From assembly GCA_036346205.1 (NCBI GenBank), contig JARFJB010000902.1, forward strand, positions 957,501-1,021,500: a stretch of 64,000 bases of DNA. Direction: 5' to 3'. Shown one piece after another: positions 10,810 to 21,651 of the stretch. How positions within the stretch are numbered: the stretch's first letter is position 1; every line of letters begins with the position of its first letter. Position numbers and translations under genes: made by a program. Below the pieces are notes generated by a model. It was not told the origin of the DNA, ran no database searches, and saw nothing but the letters and a program-made list of their open reading frames with translations. This DNA comes from Vesta saturnalis (Eukaryota; Arthropoda; Insecta; Coleoptera; Lampyridae).

Positions 10810-13320
10810 GGTGACCCTGAAAGGTAGAATCTCCCATGCCTTGAAAAGTCTATTTTATACCCCTGAGAATTGATTTATAAGAATTAACACCTTAGGTCAG
10901 CCAAGAATTGCTGTGTGACCTTGAGGAATATACGTAGGGAATGTGTATGATGACCTTGAGCAAAACAACTTTTGACCTTGAAGCGTCGGCTGAACAATGC
11001 ATCGCCTTTGTTTTTGAAAATTGATTTCTCAAAGTTGACCCTGAAATGTTGGGGGTAGCTAGATAACAATCTATTTTTAAAAATTATGATTAGCTCGGTC
11101 GGAACAATGGATCGCCTTTATTCTTTTCTCAGAGGTGTGACCTTGAAATTTGTAAGCATAGACTATGAAGCGTCAGCCTGAACAATGGATAACAATCTAT
11201 TTTTAGGAATTATGACCCTAACTCTACCAGAACAATGGATCGCCTTTGTTCTTCTCTCAGAGGTGTGACCTTGAAATGGGGGGCTACCTGTGTTGCGAAA
11301 CAGCTATCTGTTTTGGGAAACGGCTCCCGTTTTGGAAAACGGCTACCTGTCTTTGGGAAACGTCTATCTGTATTTGGGGAACGGAACCACTTGAGGTCAG
11401 TGCACTTTGCTGGGGGGCATGAGCTTACAAAGTAAACTTCCAAGAATTGCTGGATGGCCTTGAAACATTCTTAGCATAGACAACAATCTGTCTGATACCC
11501 CTTGAGAACACCTCAGGGCTTGAGACAGACGTCAATGAACTTCCTAGCATTGGTGGGGGGTGGGCTGACCTTGAAAAGAATCAAAATTTGATTTAGAATC
11601 GACCTTGATTTCTTGGTGCATCCTCCTACATACCCTCAACTGTGTGTGACTTTGACAAACGAGGAGGATAATCATGTAACCTTGAAATCCTAAGAAGACC
11701 TTGAAGCGGGGTGTGTGTACGTTAAGAACATTGACAATGAGAGTGACCATTTCCTACCACGTGACCTTCAAGCGGAGAATATGTACGGGAGCAACAATGC
11801 CCTTGAAAACCAATCTAGTAACTTCCATGTGCCTTTTTCAAATCTAGTTACTTCAATGGCCTTGAGGAATATACTTTGATGCAGGCAATGTGTATGATGT
11901 CCTTGACCTTAAAAAACCATTTACATGGACTTTTCGACCTTGAAGCGTCGGGTTGAGCAATAAATTCCTTTTGTTCTTGAAAATTGAATTCCTAGAATTG
12001 TGCCTGAAATGATGGGGGTAGCTGGATAACAATCTATTTTTAGGAATTATGACCCTAATTCGGCCAGAACCATGAATCGTCATTGTTCTTTTCTCAAAGG
12101 TGTGGTCTTGAAATGGAGGAAACGGCGACCTGGGTTGAGAAACAGCTATCTGCTTTGGGAAACGGCTCCCCTATTTTGGGAAACGGCTACCTGTCTTTGG
12201 GAACCAGATCCGGTTCTTAGGATAACTACCTCATCCTGGTGGTTTAGGGTAGTAGTATGAGGCCACGTAATCATAATCCTTTTATTACAATTTAGTCAAC
12301 ACAAGAACTTTGAATAACCTTTGACCTCGAGGTGCTTGAAATATCCTGCGCAAAGCCATTTTTGATCTGAACCACAGAGGTTAATGAACTTTGCTGGGGA
12401 CGTGACCTTCAAACCGATAACCTTGAAATTGGTCAATGAACTTTGACTAGTAGCAGACAATCGGTAATACGATATCGTAGCGGGTGACCTTGAGAATAAT
12501 TGTAATAGCTAACTTGGCTCAGGCAAGAATTGGTGACCTTGACCCTAAAAAGTAGAATCCCCCATACCCTGAAAAGTCTATTTAGCGCCGCTGACTGACT
12601 GAGAATTGTAATTAAACCTCAGGGCTTGAGACAGCGGTCACTGAACTTCCTGGAATTGATGGGCGGCGTGACCTTGAAAATTTTCTACCAAATTAACACT
12701 CAGCCAGAGAATTGATTGTTGAGCTTGGCCATTTCCTGGCCTTAAAGACCGATGCAAGGAACGTGGCCTTGAAAAACCTTGCACTTTTGAGGTAGGCAAT
12801 GTGATGACCTTGGAAACCATGTAATTAGACGTAGACAATGTGATGACCTTGAGAAATATATTTCGATGCAGGTAATGTGTACGATGGTCTTGAAAACCAT
12901 TGACCTGGATGTGGACAATCTGCTTCAATGACCTTGAAAAACAATCTAGTAACTTTTCTAGTGACTTTTTTTAAATCTAGTTGCTTCAATGACCTTGAAT
13001 AATATACTTCGATGCATGAAACGTGTGACCTTGAAGCGGAGGGGGTGTAAGTGCATGAATGACCTTGACGATAAGCAATGTGAGCGGCCTTGAAAAACCA
13101 TTGACCTTGAAGCGGGGTGTGTCTGCGTTAAGAACTTTGGCAATGAGAGCGGCCTTGGAGTGGGGACCTTGAAGAATCTCGACAGTGCTACCAACCTTTT
13201 TTGCCACGTGGCTTTGAAGCGGTGACCTTGAAGCAGGCAATGTTACCAACCTTGAAATCTAGTGACTGTTCTAGTGATTTTTTCCAAACCTAGTGACAAA
13301 CCTAGTGACAAATGTTGTCC
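10810..13320 (-). repeat. TGACCTTGA array of right arm, element A
   Basis: Dense TGACCTTGA/GACCTTGAA repeats, the complement of the left array, mixed with 'gaacaatggatcgcctttgtt' minisatellite units and two more CTACCTGT clusters. Open frames across the array arise from repeats lacking stops, and none resembles a known protein. Confidence 0.85.
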
Positions 13321-13343
13321 AGGATCGGCCTAGTATATCTACT

Positions 13344-13349
13344 CGCTTC
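13344..13349. repeat. Target-site duplication of element A, right copy (CGCTTC)
   Basis: CGCTTC directly follows the terminal CTACT of element A and matches 125-130. Confidence 0.9.
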
Positions 13350-13868
13350 CACATCTTCAGGGGCTGGAAAATCCCATTTTCCAGCAGGAGAATGCGCTCC
13401 CTCATACGGTAAGGGCTACAACACGTATTTTGGAAGAAGCTAACATTGCCGTCCTCCCATGGCCTGTTCGGTCGCCTGATTTGTCGCCTATTGAACATGT
13501 ATGGGATGAGGTCGGTAGGCGACTGGGCAATTTACCACACCCTCCAGATAACTTATATGATCATATGGTCGCCTGATTTGTCGCCTATTGAACATGTATG
13601 GGATGAGGTCGGTAGGCGACTGGGCAATTTACCACACCCTCCAGATAACTTATATGATCTCCGGCTACGGATTCAGGAAGCTTGGGTAGATATATTACAG
13701 GCAGCTATAGATCACTTGATTGATAGCTTGCCACGCCGTCTAAATGACTGGCGGAGCAACTCATTATTGAAAAACACATTTTTAGTTTTCGTTCATTTGT
13801 TTTCAAATTTTAATCGTTTGTTTGTTCTAATGAAAGACATCGTTGACGAAAAGTTCAATAAATTCTAG
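13350..13868 (+). pseudogene. Tc1-like transposase, C-terminal part
   Basis: This continues the frame broken at position 130. The catalytic block RSPDLSPIEHVWDEVGRRL carries the last catalytic Glu of the Tc1-type DDE triad, preceded by the NIAVLPWP segment. A tandem duplication of 97 bp (13471-13567 and 13568-13664) repeats this whole motif. As 97 is not a multiple of three it shifts the frame. The protein ends at 13866-13868. It encoded the transposase of a Tc1-like element that had entered Polinton C before element A entered it. Confidence 0.85.
13471..13664 (+). repeat. 97-bp tandem duplication in the transposase
   Basis: Two nearly identical units start with gtcgcctgatttgtcgccta at 13471 and 13568. 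Each holds the DLSPIEHVW block. The duplication disables the transposase by frameshift. Confidence 0.9.
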
Positions 13869-13905
13869 GTGTTGCAATTTTTATGGAAGTCAGTATACTA
13901 CAGTT
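13869..13905 (+). repeat. Probable right terminus of the Tc1-like element
   Basis: Directly after the transposase stop, 'gttgcaatttttatgg' and 'gtcagtata' resemble the terminal inverted repeat of Tc1-like elements, which ends at a TA target. The exact end cannot be fixed without the left terminus. Confidence 0.5.
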
Positions 13906-13934
13906 AATATGTATACATGCAGTAGTAATGGAGG

Positions 13935-14848
13935 AGGGCTCAGTACAAAACAATTTGCGCGCTCGCACTTACAGAGCGTGCAATGGAGGCACACTTTAAA
14001 CCAATAACTCAACCATTGAAACAATTGATTACTAAACAAGATTGTTCTCTCGTTAAAGCTTAACCATTTACAACAGAATTCGGAAAAATTGAGCCTGTTG
14101 CACATGAAAAGGAAGTTTTTTACATCATGCGCCTAAAACATCTGGAACTCAGAAGGCGCCACGTGTTCTTGTTGCTGACGCCAATCCACAAGTTTTAGAG
14201 GAAACTGTGATTGCTGATACCACACATGATGACGGGAGGGAGATTCCTACTTTACAACAATTGAAATCAGAACTGTTAGCTGCTGGATCACAACCGGCCT
14301 TTGAAGAGTTCCTTTGTCAGTGTGAAGGGTTAGCGAAATATTTTGTGGAAGGTATATTTAAAGATCCCGAAGACGAGTATGATTTAACATGCGGTGTACA
14401 CTTTCTTCCCGAAAAAGAGAAATGTTTTATTGGTGATGCTGAACTAGACTTCGTTGGAGAGAATTTTCGTATCGCTCTCTTCCTGATGGATCATCATTAT
14501 ACTATGATGTAACTCCGGGATTATATGAGCTACTATTTAAAAAAGAGTGATCTGCAGCAATACAATGACATTTTGCGGCGCACAAATGCTGCTCGACGTA
14601 ATTATAACCCAGATGACCAAATCCAAGGAACTAATAACAGGAAATACATTGAGATCATTAAACCATTACTTCACCCTAAAAAACGACCCGCAACATCAGG
14701 TATTGCACCTTCTGCCACAAGATCTCGCACAACTTCTATCTCCAAAAGAGGGGGTGGAATGCAACTATTACGATATAATAACAAAGCGATTGAGTTTGTA
14801 TATTGGAATGATCTGAATAAATTAGTGGATTGGTTGGAGCTCTTGTGA
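13935..14848 (+). pseudogene. Conserved Polinton protein of unknown function (element C copy)
   Basis: Homologue of the D gene at 48893-50027. A segment near 13983 (KPITQPL) matches KPLIEPL of D. 14207-14512 matches the YGVHY...GLYDLL region. 14525-14848 carries the NDILRRTNAARRNY stretch and the GGGM...IEFVYWNDLNKLVDWLELL end. At least three frame changes or stops separate these parts. The family is usually a single protein of 350-400 residues encoded just before the integrase in insect Polintons, as here. Its role is not known, though a virion association is often suspected. Confidence 0.75.
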
Positions 14849-14883
14849 CTAATGTTGTCAGGAAATACTAGCAATCAAAACTA

Positions 14884-14885
<2 letters not shown>

Positions 14886-14978
<93 letters not shown>
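14886..14978. repeat. (AT)n microsatellite
   Basis: About 90 bases of nearly uninterrupted AT dinucleotides separate the conserved Polinton protein from the integrase remnant of element C. Confidence 0.95.
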
Positions 14979-14980
<2 letters not shown>

Positions 14981-15370
14981 ACGAATTACGTAAAGCTAAA
15001 GTAATAAAGTAGGATCTCTAGTTATAACCTATTACTATATTCATTTGATTTCATTGTTACAACGACCATCACTATAGATAGTACTACATATCCAGCACTG
15101 ATGTCATTAGATAAACTTGGTGACACCTTCATCATCAAATGACAATAGATAAATTTGGTAAACATATTGTTTAGCATTCTGGTGATCTTCATTATGAAAA
15201 TTATATTTCTTTCTCTTGAATAGCCATTAAAAAGAGAATTAGTATTCATACTGGTATAGTTGACGCCTACACTTTTCCCTGTAACGAGGGAACCGTAGTG
15301 TATTGCAAGTGGAGTCTAGCTCTCGAACGTAACATCAACGACAAAAAGTTTACGCTTGCTAGCGATGTAA
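14979..15370. other. Non-coding stretch in element C
   Basis: No recognisable gene. By comparison with D it should hold the fibre-like protein and the first third of the integrase, but I cannot align either, so this part is deleted or fully decayed. Confidence 0.5.
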
Positions 15371-15669
15371 TTGGTCACCACATCTAGTTATGTGATTTCG
15401 ATACATCAAACGCAAGAATGGCAAACTAGTCGCAGATGTAATGAATAACCTTTTGTCTGGTTTGCAAAAGACGCCTACACATATACAAACTGACATGGGA
15501 ACGGAGCTTTATAATGCTGAATTTAAAAAAGTTATGAAAAAATTTAATATTAGTCATTACAGTGGTCATTTCAACTTGAAGAGTAGTATAGTTGAACGTG
15601 TAAATCGCTCTCTTAAAGCAATAATGTGAAAACATTCAGTATGCAAGGTTCCTATAAATGGTTATCATT
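15371..15669 (+). pseudogene. Polinton integrase, central fragment (element C)
   Basis: Retrovirus-like (rve) integrase core. The QTDMGTELYN block holds the second catalytic Asp and SSIVERVNRSLK the catalytic Glu, aligning with QTDAGKEFYN and AAIAERVIRTIK of D. The block with the first Asp was not found. The frame runs with one stop to YKWLSLL, where element B interrupts it at 15675, and resumes at 32208. The enzyme would insert Polinton DNA with 6-bp duplications. Confidence 0.85.
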
Positions 15670-15675
15670 ATTACC
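15670..15675. repeat. Target-site duplication of element B, left copy (ATTACC)
   Basis: ATTACC immediately before AGTAGATATACTACT; identical to 32202-32207. Confidence 0.92.
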
Positions 15676-17654
15676 AGTAGATATACTACTCCATTCCTGT
15701 CCCACTTTTGTCACTAGATTTGTCACCAGATTTGTCACCAGAAAAGTCACTAGATTTCTAGGTTGGTAACATTGCTGGGTGCTAAGTCAAGGCCACGTTG
15801 TTGGTAACGGGGCAACCCTGCTAAGGCTACGTGTTAGGTTGGTAACCCTGCTAAGTCAAGGTCAAAGGTAAAAAGTTGCAAGGTAATCAAAATAGTATTC
15901 AAGGTCGAAGACTTACGGTGGTGTCATATTTCTTAGAAATATAAAAGGTGAAAAGCTAAAAATAGAAATTGCCAGGTAATCATAAATAATTTTCAAGGTC
16001 AAACTTTTTAGGGAAATATAAATTTTGGAGCTGATCATCATATTTATAGTCAAGGTCAACAGTAGGTATTTAACAAGTTTAAGCATGTCAAGCATGGTCA
16101 AGGTGAAAAGCTAAAATAGAAATTGCAAGGTAATCATAAATCTAAGAATATAATTTTCAAGGTCAAACTTTTAGCGGGAAATATAAATTTTGGAGCTGAT
16201 CATCATATTTCTAGTCAAGGTCAAAAGTAGGTATTTAACAAGTTTAAGCAAAGGTCAAAGCTAAAAATAGAATTGCAAGGTAATCATAAATCTAAAATAG
16301 TTTTCAAGGTCAAAGGTTATTGACCTACGCTGGTGTCATATTTCTTAGAAATATAAAAGGTCAAGGTGAAAAGCTAAAATAGAAGGTTGAACTTTTAGCG
16401 GAAATATATTTCTTATATAAATTACGTGTATAGGTATACGGATCCTAACTCACCGTGCACGTACGCGTTCCCCGTTTCAAGGTCACAGGTTAGTAACATT
16501 GCCTATTTCAAGGGTAGCAACCCTGCTAAGTCCCCGCTTCAAGGTCACTAGAAAAGTTACTAGGTTTTGATTATCCTGAAGGTCATTGCCTCAGTCTCAA
16601 GTCTATGCATGTTTCAAGGGCACGCCCTATTCTGAGAAATCAAGAACAAAGGGGTTGTTTAAAGTCTATGCTTTCAAGGCCACATGAGAGAACAAAGACG
16701 ATCTATTGTTTTGGCTGAGTCATAGCTTCTGAAGTTCTAGGAAATCAAGAACAAAGACGATGCATTGTCGACGGTTCAAAGTCTATGCTTTCAAGGCCAC
16801 ATGAAAGAACAAAGACTATCTATTGTTCCGTTATTCTAAAAATAGATTGTTATCTCAATTCTAGGAAATCAATAACAAAGGCGACCCATTGTCAACGCTT
16901 CAAAGTCTATGCTATTTTCAAGGTAAAAGAACAAAAGCGGTTCATTCTTCTGGTCGAGTTATAAAAATAAATTGTTATCTCAATTCTGAGAAATCATGAA
17001 CAAAGACGATGTATTGTTCAAAGTCTATGCTTATAATTTTCAAAGGTAAATGAACAAAGACGATTCATTGTTCTGGTTGATTTATAAAATAGATTGTTAT
17101 CTAAATACATCTCTTTCAAGAACAAAGGCAATCCATTGTCAACGATTTAAAGTTTATGCTTATAAGGTCACACCTCTGATAACAAAGACGATCCATTATT
17201 CAGTTATTTTAAAATAGATTGCTATCAATTCTAGAAATCAAGAGCCCTGAGGTGCATGTTTCAAGCAATGTCACGCCCCTCAAGTGAGCTAAACAGGTGG
17301 CCGTTCCCTAAACAGGTAGCCGTTTCCTAAAACAGGTAGCCGTTTCCTAAAACAGGTAGCCGTTTTAAACAGGGTCCGTTTTAAAACAGATAGCTGTTTC
17401 GCAACATTTCTTAGAAATGGTCAGGGCGAAAAGCTATAAATAGAAATTGCAAGGTAATCATAAATCTAAGAATAGAATTTTCAAGATCTACTCCACTTGA
17501 AGGTCACGACGATGATCTCATAAGCTATGCATAAAAAGTAGGTCATGAGTTCATTGAAGGTGAATACTCCACTTCAAGCTAAAAATAGAAATTGCGTCAC
17601 CATCCTCATCATATTACAAGGTCAAGGTCCGAAGCTAAAATAGAAACTGTAATG

Positions 17655-17688
<34 letters not shown>

Positions 17689-17700
17689 ATTACAATTCTT
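15676..17700 (+). repeat. Left terminal region of element B: CAAGGTCA array
   Basis: The tip has repeated 'gtcaccagatttgtcac' blocks, then many CAAGGTCA copies (for example 15842, 15995, 16047, 16153, 16215, 16301, 16477, 16540). These are mixed with 'gaaaagctaaaaatagaaattgcaaggtaatc' units and the 'caaagacgat.cattgtt' minisatellite also seen in A. A cluster of 'aacaggtagccgtttc' lies at 17290-17400 and a (CAT)n run at about 17655-17688. No gene is seen. Confidence 0.9.
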
Positions 17701-17966
17701 AGAAGTCTAAAAAATAGTGTGTTCAAAGGTTATTGATCTGTATATCATAGCTAAAAATGGCCGGTTCAAGTCCTCACTAAAAGTTGATCGCGTTACAGCT
17801 AAAAAGTATAGTGACAGCATGATCGTTGAAAGTAGCTTATGCGCGTAACCAGATATGTATGGTAATCAAAGAGATGGTTCATATCTGCACTAATGTAACA
17901 TAGTGGGGTCGTTTAGAGTAACAATATAAGGAAATAGTGTAATGGGTAGTGAGTGTTGTGTCAAAC

Positions 17967-18303
17967 ATGTGGATGGCATACGCTCAAGAGCAATGGACCA
18001 AAGCAACTGACCTGAGAACAGCGGTGGAACGCTTGAAGCAAGAATTTTCAGCATTAGTATTCGATGCCGAACATGAGGCGGTTTACGGGGTAGGTGATTA
18101 TAGTGAAGCTGAGTGTAACGTCCTAGTGAAAAAGTATGAAAAAGGAGTAAAGATATGTGAAAAGTTTTAAATTTAAAGGAAATATGTAGAACATGTTTTG
18201 TAGAAGAACTGAAAGCTGCGCAATTGCATCAGTTTTGCAATGATGTAAAAAAATGGACGGCATCTCTTGATGGTAGTAGTTCATCCTCATCAGATGCAGA
18301 TTA
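17967..18303 (+). pseudogene. Gene b1, left-arm copy (unknown Polinton-associated protein)
   Basis: First ATG at 17967 (MWMAYAQEQW). A charged helical protein with EFSALVFDAEHEAVYG and SEAECNVLVKKYEK, open to 18170. A downstream piece in another frame ends in a Ser-rich acidic tail (SSSSSSDAD) at 18303, so one frame change splits it. The inverted copy is at 29550-29877. A homologue sits on the minus strand of element C at 33000-33286, sharing FDAEHE.VYGG, so b1 is a true Polinton-lineage gene and not an arm-specific accident. No domain recognised. Confidence 0.55.
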
Positions 18304-18405
18304 GCTATCGACAATTATCAAAGTGCACTCTCCTCTAACATCATGATGCAGTAAATATAGGACAGTTCCGGTGTCAACTATAATTCATAAGCGTTCTCGA
18401 ATCAA

Positions 18406-18840
18406 TAAAGATAGATCTATCTGCATTGAACAGTAGCACTTTCTGTAAATCCTTCACGAACGTAAAAGACGCAAAATATAAAGTGATTGATATGAATAAT
18501 ATCAACACAAAGTATGGAAACATATTATCATTGAAACCTAGAACTTAAGTGCATACTTACCTTAATTCATGCGTTCTCGAATCAATAAAGATGGATCTAT
18601 CTGCATTGAACAGTAGCACTTTCTGTAAATCCTTCACGAACGTAAAAGACGCAAAATATAAAGTGATTGATATGAATACTATCAGTATGGGAAACATATT
18701 ATCATTGAAACCCAGAACTTTAAGTGCATACTTACCTTAGGATTTTATGAATAGTTCAAAAAGAAGATCGCATTGAAAAGTTTAAGCAATATCTGGTTGA
18801 GAATGACGCATTACCAGCACCGGAACTGTAGGAAAGATGA
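18406..18840 (+). pseudogene. Gene b2, two tandem copies in the left arm (OB-like family)
   Basis: Two successive truncated copies (from about 18406 and from ATG 18591) of the small protein intact in D at 43128-43430. They share a DLSALN.STFCK start, a KYKVIDMN block and a GN...LKP block corresponding to the TKYG...LP region of D. The second copy ends at a stop at 18738-18740, with C-terminal sequence continuing out of frame to about 18825. A duplication of roughly 180 bp created the pair and is present in both arms, so it preceded arm formation or was copied between arms. Confidence 0.65.
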
Positions 18841-19222
18841 CTAATTTAACATTTATGTAAAAAAAAAAAAAATAATAACATATATATCTATGTATAATTG
18901 TTTGGAAATAAATTATATATTTTTTGTTGCAAAAAAAAAAAAGAATGTCTTCTATTTTTTGATTAAATGAAGGGTATATCATAATGAAGAGAGCTGCTAT
19001 TGATGAGACTAAAAAAATGTAGCGTATAATAATATGGTGTCTGCAGCTATATTGGCTAAGCTGTTCAAGGTTAAAATTTATTGGTATCATATTACAATTC
19101 ATACCAACTAAAGCAATATCTGGTTGAGAATGACGCATTACCAGCGCCGGAACTGTACGAAAGATTGCATTAGCGCATATACAACACGCTAACGAAGACA
19201 ACCAGACAAATATAGAAAAGTA

Positions 19223-19800
19223 ATGATTGTTATAATTGATGTGCAAGGATTCAAAACAGCAAGAAATATATTTACACCTAAGGAACTAGCGATATATAAT
19301 GGAGAGCAAATTGCTCATTACGTATTCAAACCCCATTTCCATGGCACACCTCGGATAGTGAATTTCAAAAGCAAGCTAATTGGTTAATTCACAACCACCA
19401 CTTCATCAAGTGGGAATATGGATATACTTCTCCATGTCTATTCCCTAGTATACTTAGTGATTGCATATCAACAACAGATGAGGTGTACGTTAAAGGACGG
19501 GAGAAAGCCACATTTTCGGTGTTTACAAAATTTAAAAGAATATTTGATAAAGGTTATATACCAAATTGGTCTAGTGAACTTTTCAAGATTGTTAAAGTGC
19601 GTGTAAGGAATCCGGTCACGTACTTACTACAAGACAGGGACACCTATTTATAGACAGGAACTGCAAAGGTTAAATATCCGATGTGTATTTGGTGGAAAAG
19701 GTCATTTGACGTAAAAAGAATAAAGTGTACGTAAAGTGGTTGGGATTAAAATAATATTCATGGATCGATGATGATGATGATGATAATGTAGTTTATAAGC
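19223..19800 (+). pseudogene. Nuclease-like protein joined to integrase C-terminus, left-arm copy
   Basis: Starts ATG 19223 (MIVIIDVQGF), the same family as 9385-9696. A run of four Cs near 19331 where the right arm has five shifts the frame. After the VYVKGREKATF block the sequence changes directly to the C-terminal part of Polinton integrase (IPNWSSELFKIVKVRV, then a decayed chromodomain), matching D at about 51025-51285. The junction removes the integrase catalytic core and is identical in both arms, so the fusion is older than the arm duplication or was homogenised. Confidence 0.7.
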
Positions 19801-20168
19801 ATATTATTGTAAGGCAATAATCTCATTTATAATTCAATGATGCCGGTAAGAACAACAAGCACTTTGGAACACTTAAATTACTGTAGAAAGCATTACTATT
19901 GGTTTAATAACGGATATAAATGTCCTGCTTGTATAGGTACCGACTAGTATGAATATAACTTATTGTAATATAGTGTACTTAAGGAACTAACGTAGAATGT
20001 AATTTCTGTAAGAATAATAATAAAAGACCAATTGTAATTTGTATTATTTATTAATAATAAAACATACTGATACATAAATATTAGGCCTAAAGTGTTTATG
20101 TAGTCCTCAAATGGTCAACCTAAACTGCTTTCAGTCTACAGGAAACAGGACAGAATTTGTCAAAATAA
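19801..20168. other. Non-coding spacer in left arm of B
   Basis: AT-rich sequence shared with the right arm (about 27665-28020). It includes 'tgtcctgcttgtat' and an AATAAA-rich stretch near 20030-20070. I see no gene. Confidence 0.5.
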
Positions 20169-20450
20169 ATGGATCTATCTGCATTGAACGGTAGCACTTT
20201 CTGTAAATCCATCACGAACGTAAAAGACTTGGAGGTGTGTGCAAAACATAAAGTGATTATATGAATACCATCGACATAAAGTATGGTAAACATATTATCA
20301 TTGAAACCCAGAACTTTAAGTCCATACTTCCTTACAATTTTATGAATACTTCAAAAGAAGATCGCATTGAAAAGTTTAAACAATATCTGTCTGAGAATGA
20401 CATGTAGATTACCAGCTCAGGAAAGGCAACTAATTTAACATTTCTGTAAA
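20169..20450 (+). pseudogene. Gene b2, third copy in left arm
   Basis: Starts MDLSALNGSTF at 20169. Compared with the other B copies it keeps the KDLEV insertion seen in the D protein (RELDI) and a 'taaagtatgg' TKYG-like block, so it is the least truncated B copy. It is broken by an indel in the Met-Asn block. The inverted copy lies at about 27420-27665. Confidence 0.6.
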
Positions 20451-20559
20451 AAAAAAAAATTATAATAACATATGTCTATGTATAATTGTTTGAAATAATA
20501 GTATTTTTATTAAAAATAAAATGTCTTCTATGTTTTGATTAAATGAAGAGTGGTACATC

Positions 20560-20998
20560 GTAATGAAGAGAGTTGCTTGGGTAAAGGACTGGATTATGAT
20601 TTATTAATGGAAGCAATTGACAAGTTTACTTCATATAATTGTACCATTGGCAAGATACAATTTTTCATGCAAAACTTTTGTATTTTCAAGAGACACCATC
20701 GTTCCTCGAGACTAGCGTGATTAGAGAAATTACACCTCAAGTGGAAGAAGAAAACATGTAGCGACTACGACCGACCCTTATTTTGAAAAGGATGCATGTT
20801 TATAAAAAAAGGCTTCTCCGGGATTGCATGATTCAGTAAACTTTATTGCTAGAAATGGTGAAATAAAGAATGATAAGAAGAAAAAGAATATTAAGTATTG
20901 ACGAGAGGAAGAAAAGACTCGAGGTGTTAATTAAAAATAAAAAATTGAGGATAGATTTAGAGCTGTATGAGGTAAAAAGAAAATGATGCAACTTTGAG
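20560..20998 (+). pseudogene. Gene b3, left-arm copy (coiled-coil protein)
   Basis: Several frameshifts interrupt this copy of the coiled-coil protein that is open at 26802-27212 in the other arm. The Lys/Glu/Leu-rich C-terminal half (ELLSIDERKK-like) is still readable. The 3' end is at about 20998. Confidence 0.7.
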
Positions 20999-21158
20999 TG
21001 AATGTGCCATGAAATAAAGGTGCTTTAGTAAAAATAATTACATAGTGGTTTATATTGCATAAGGAAAAGGCACTTCATTAAAAAGAAAGTGTGTGTAGGC
21101 ATAGAAGAAAGAAAAAAGTGAAATTTAAAATGTTTCCATATGGTTTTAATTGAATTTG

Positions 21159-21189
<31 letters not shown>

Positions 21190-21458
21190 TAAAAAAACGA
21201 GTTTCTTATCATGATTTATTAAATTATAAATTATGTAGGAAGAAAAAATAAAGCTTATATATTTATATTTATTTATAAATCACTAGTCCTTTAAAAATTC
21301 CAATTTTGACATGTAGATAAACAAGTAAGAGCGCAATAGATAGCAATAAAAATTCTCAAAACTAAAAGAATGTGAAAAAATTTTCAAGTATTATGAAAAT
21401 TTTTAGTTTATTGTACAGAAAAGTTGAAACTTGCACAAATGAATAAATCATAACACTT

Positions 21459-21610
21459 TAGTCCTTTACAAAATTTTAATTTTTGGTATGTAATAAACAT
21501 GTAACAACGCAAAAATAGGAGTTTCAAATTCCAAAATGTGGAAAACTTCCAACTAGCGCTTTAAAATAAGTTTCCATATGGTTTTAATTGAATTTATATA
21601 GATATATATA

Positions 21611-21651
<41 letters not shown>

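Larger units (their letters stand above)
131..13343. mobile_element. Element A: foldback Polinton/Maverick derivative
   Basis: A 13.2-kb element bounded by AGTAGATATACTA at the left and its complement at the right, with CGCTTC duplicated outside. Almost the whole element is one imperfect inverted repeat (131-4800 against 7262-13343) around a core at 4801-7261. Polinton origin is shown by the 6-bp duplication, the AG...CT termini, and fragments in the core matching the ATPase and PolB of element D. No intact replication or capsid gene remains, so it must have been mobilised in trans or been frozen after decay. The tips agree for only about 13 bases before diverging. The right tip continues with GGCCGATCCT as in element D, suggesting exchange between subfamilies. 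Confidence 0.85.
7262..13343 (-). repeat. Right arm of element A (giant terminal inverted repeat)
   Basis: About 6.1 kb, the reverse complement of 131-4800 with many substitutions and several indels. The order from the inside out is non-coding inner half, the nuclease-like ORF (9385-9696), then the TGACCTTGA array (about 9880-13260). It is longer than the left arm mainly because 10106-10800 and parts of 12100-12980 have no partner on the left. The divergence shows this is not a simple assembly mirror. Confidence 0.85.

Noticed and set aside
11210..11443. Open frames through the CTACCTGT and TGACCTTGA repeats
   Set aside because: Frames on both strands follow the repeat units and are broken differently in the partner arm; repeat artefacts.
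18782..19246. 154-codon minus-strand open frame in the left arm of B (and its partner at 28591-28908)
   Set aside because: AT-rich, hydrophobic low-complexity frame across poly-A/T runs, overlapping the start of the nuclease-like gene; not conserved as a protein between arms.
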